Assembly (NCBI GenBank): GCA_927911475.1 | Contig: CAKMPP010000120.1 | Coordinates: 1-16,352 of the forward strand | DNA: 16,352 bases | Origin: an uncultured Solobacterium sp. | GTDB taxonomy: Bacteria; Bacillota_I; Bacilli_A; Erysipelotrichales; Erysipelotrichaceae | Direction: 5' to 3' | Shown: positions 16,239 to 16,352 of the stretch, in pieces | Layout: every line of letters begins with the position of its first letter | Numbering within the stretch: position 1 is the first letter of the stretch | Position numbers and translations under genes: made by a program | Notes under the pieces: generated by a model | Told to the model about the DNA's origin: nothing | What the model saw: the letters and a program-made list of their open reading frames with translations, nothing else | Database searches by the model: none

Positions 16239-16245
16239 AATACAG

Positions 16246-16273
16246 GATGTGTATTCAAAGATACACATCTTTT
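16246..16273 (+). terminator. Intrinsic terminator of trpS
   Basis: A perfect 9-bp stem GATGTGTAT / ATACACATC (16246-16254 with 16261-16269) has a 6-base loop and is followed by TTTTCTTT. Confidence 0.88.
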
Positions 16274-16284
16274 CTTTATCAAAG

Positions 16285-16307
16285 AAAAAAGAGTGATTGC
16301 TCACTCT
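16285..16307 (-). terminator. Terminator of the leftward gene at the right edge
   Basis: On the minus strand AGAGTGA, loop GCAA and TCACTCT form a 7-bp stem (16290-16307), followed by TTTTTT. It faces the trpS terminator in a convergent arrangement. Confidence 0.8.
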
Positions 16308-16352
16308 AAAGGTTTTTGATAATAGTTACCGATAATCTTTTCGACTGCATTT
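16301..16352 (-). CDS. 3' end of an unidentified leftward gene (partial)
   Basis: A minus-strand frame open from the window edge ends NAVEKIIGNYYQKPLE-stop (TGA at 16303-16301), and the stop lies within the stem of a leftward terminator. The terminator requires an upstream leftward gene, and this frame has a sensible composition. Only 16 residues are visible, so no family can be named. One other frame (stop near 16311) is possible. Confidence 0.45.
   Translation of the reverse strand, partial: NAVEKIIGNYYQKPLE

Noticed and set aside
1..16352. Programmed ribosomal frameshifting as the cause of the broken genes
   Set aside because: The seven sites share no slippery heptamer, stimulatory Shine-Dalgarno or pseudoknot pattern. 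They occur in unrelated genes not known for frameshifting, and differ in direction.
1..16352. CRISPR array, insertion sequence, prophage, tRNA or rRNA genes
   Set aside because: No regularly spaced repeats, transposase or integrase motifs, terminal inverted repeats, or cloverleaf/rRNA-like stretches were seen. The content is core chromosomal.

Overview
The window is a low-GC Bacillota (Firmicutes) chromosome segment carrying almost entirely core genes. The organism type is inferred from Shine-Dalgarno motifs of the AGGAGG type, two T-box leaders, Spx, IreB, RecD2, MltG and a gene order close to that around alaS/udk/greA in Bacillus subtilis. The overall look (short intergenic gaps, a ComEA with little N-terminal extension, a DUF2974 hydrolase) would suit Erysipelotrichales or a relative, but this placement is tentative.

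Layout. Positions 1-7319 are a leftward block. A T-box leader (7121-7319) precedes alaS, which ends at a strong terminator (4421-4449). It is followed by a tightly packed group: ireB, ruvX, a DUF1292 gene, mltG, a Nudix hydrolase, udk, greA, comEA and the start of comEC. A rightward DUF2974 alpha/beta-hydrolase gene (7479-8630) converges on leftward recD2 at a shared bidirectional terminator. Leftward mnmA-recD2 come next, then a monocistronic spx with a perfect extended -10 promoter, and a leftward ABC exporter pair (ATPase-permease). That pair is divergent from trpS, which has its own promoter and T-box leader. The right edge holds the 3' end of an unidentified leftward gene.

Themes. Most products serve translation and genome maintenance: AlaRS and TrpRS under T-box control by uncharged tRNA, MnmA tRNA thiolation, RecD2 helicase, RuvX 16S rRNA maturation/resolvase-like nuclease, GreA transcript cleavage, a probable 8-oxo-dGTP/nucleotide clean-up Nudix enzyme, and uridine salvage. 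Others concern the envelope and stress (MltG, IreB, Spx) and DNA uptake (ComEA/ComEC).

The most striking property is not a new system. Six core genes appear to have broken frames at seven sites (comEC, udk, alaS, recD2 twice, mnmA, trpS). Each is explained by one base too many or too few in a homopolymer run, and for five of the genes a one-base correction gives a protein of normal family length. This most probably reflects consensus sequence error, so apparent truncations here should not be read as biology. Points that may be biologically interesting are a cysteine-rich tail on Spx, an A7/G8 tract at the ribosome-binding site of the ABC exporter, stop codons repeatedly embedded in terminator hairpins, and an apparently leaderless mnmA.
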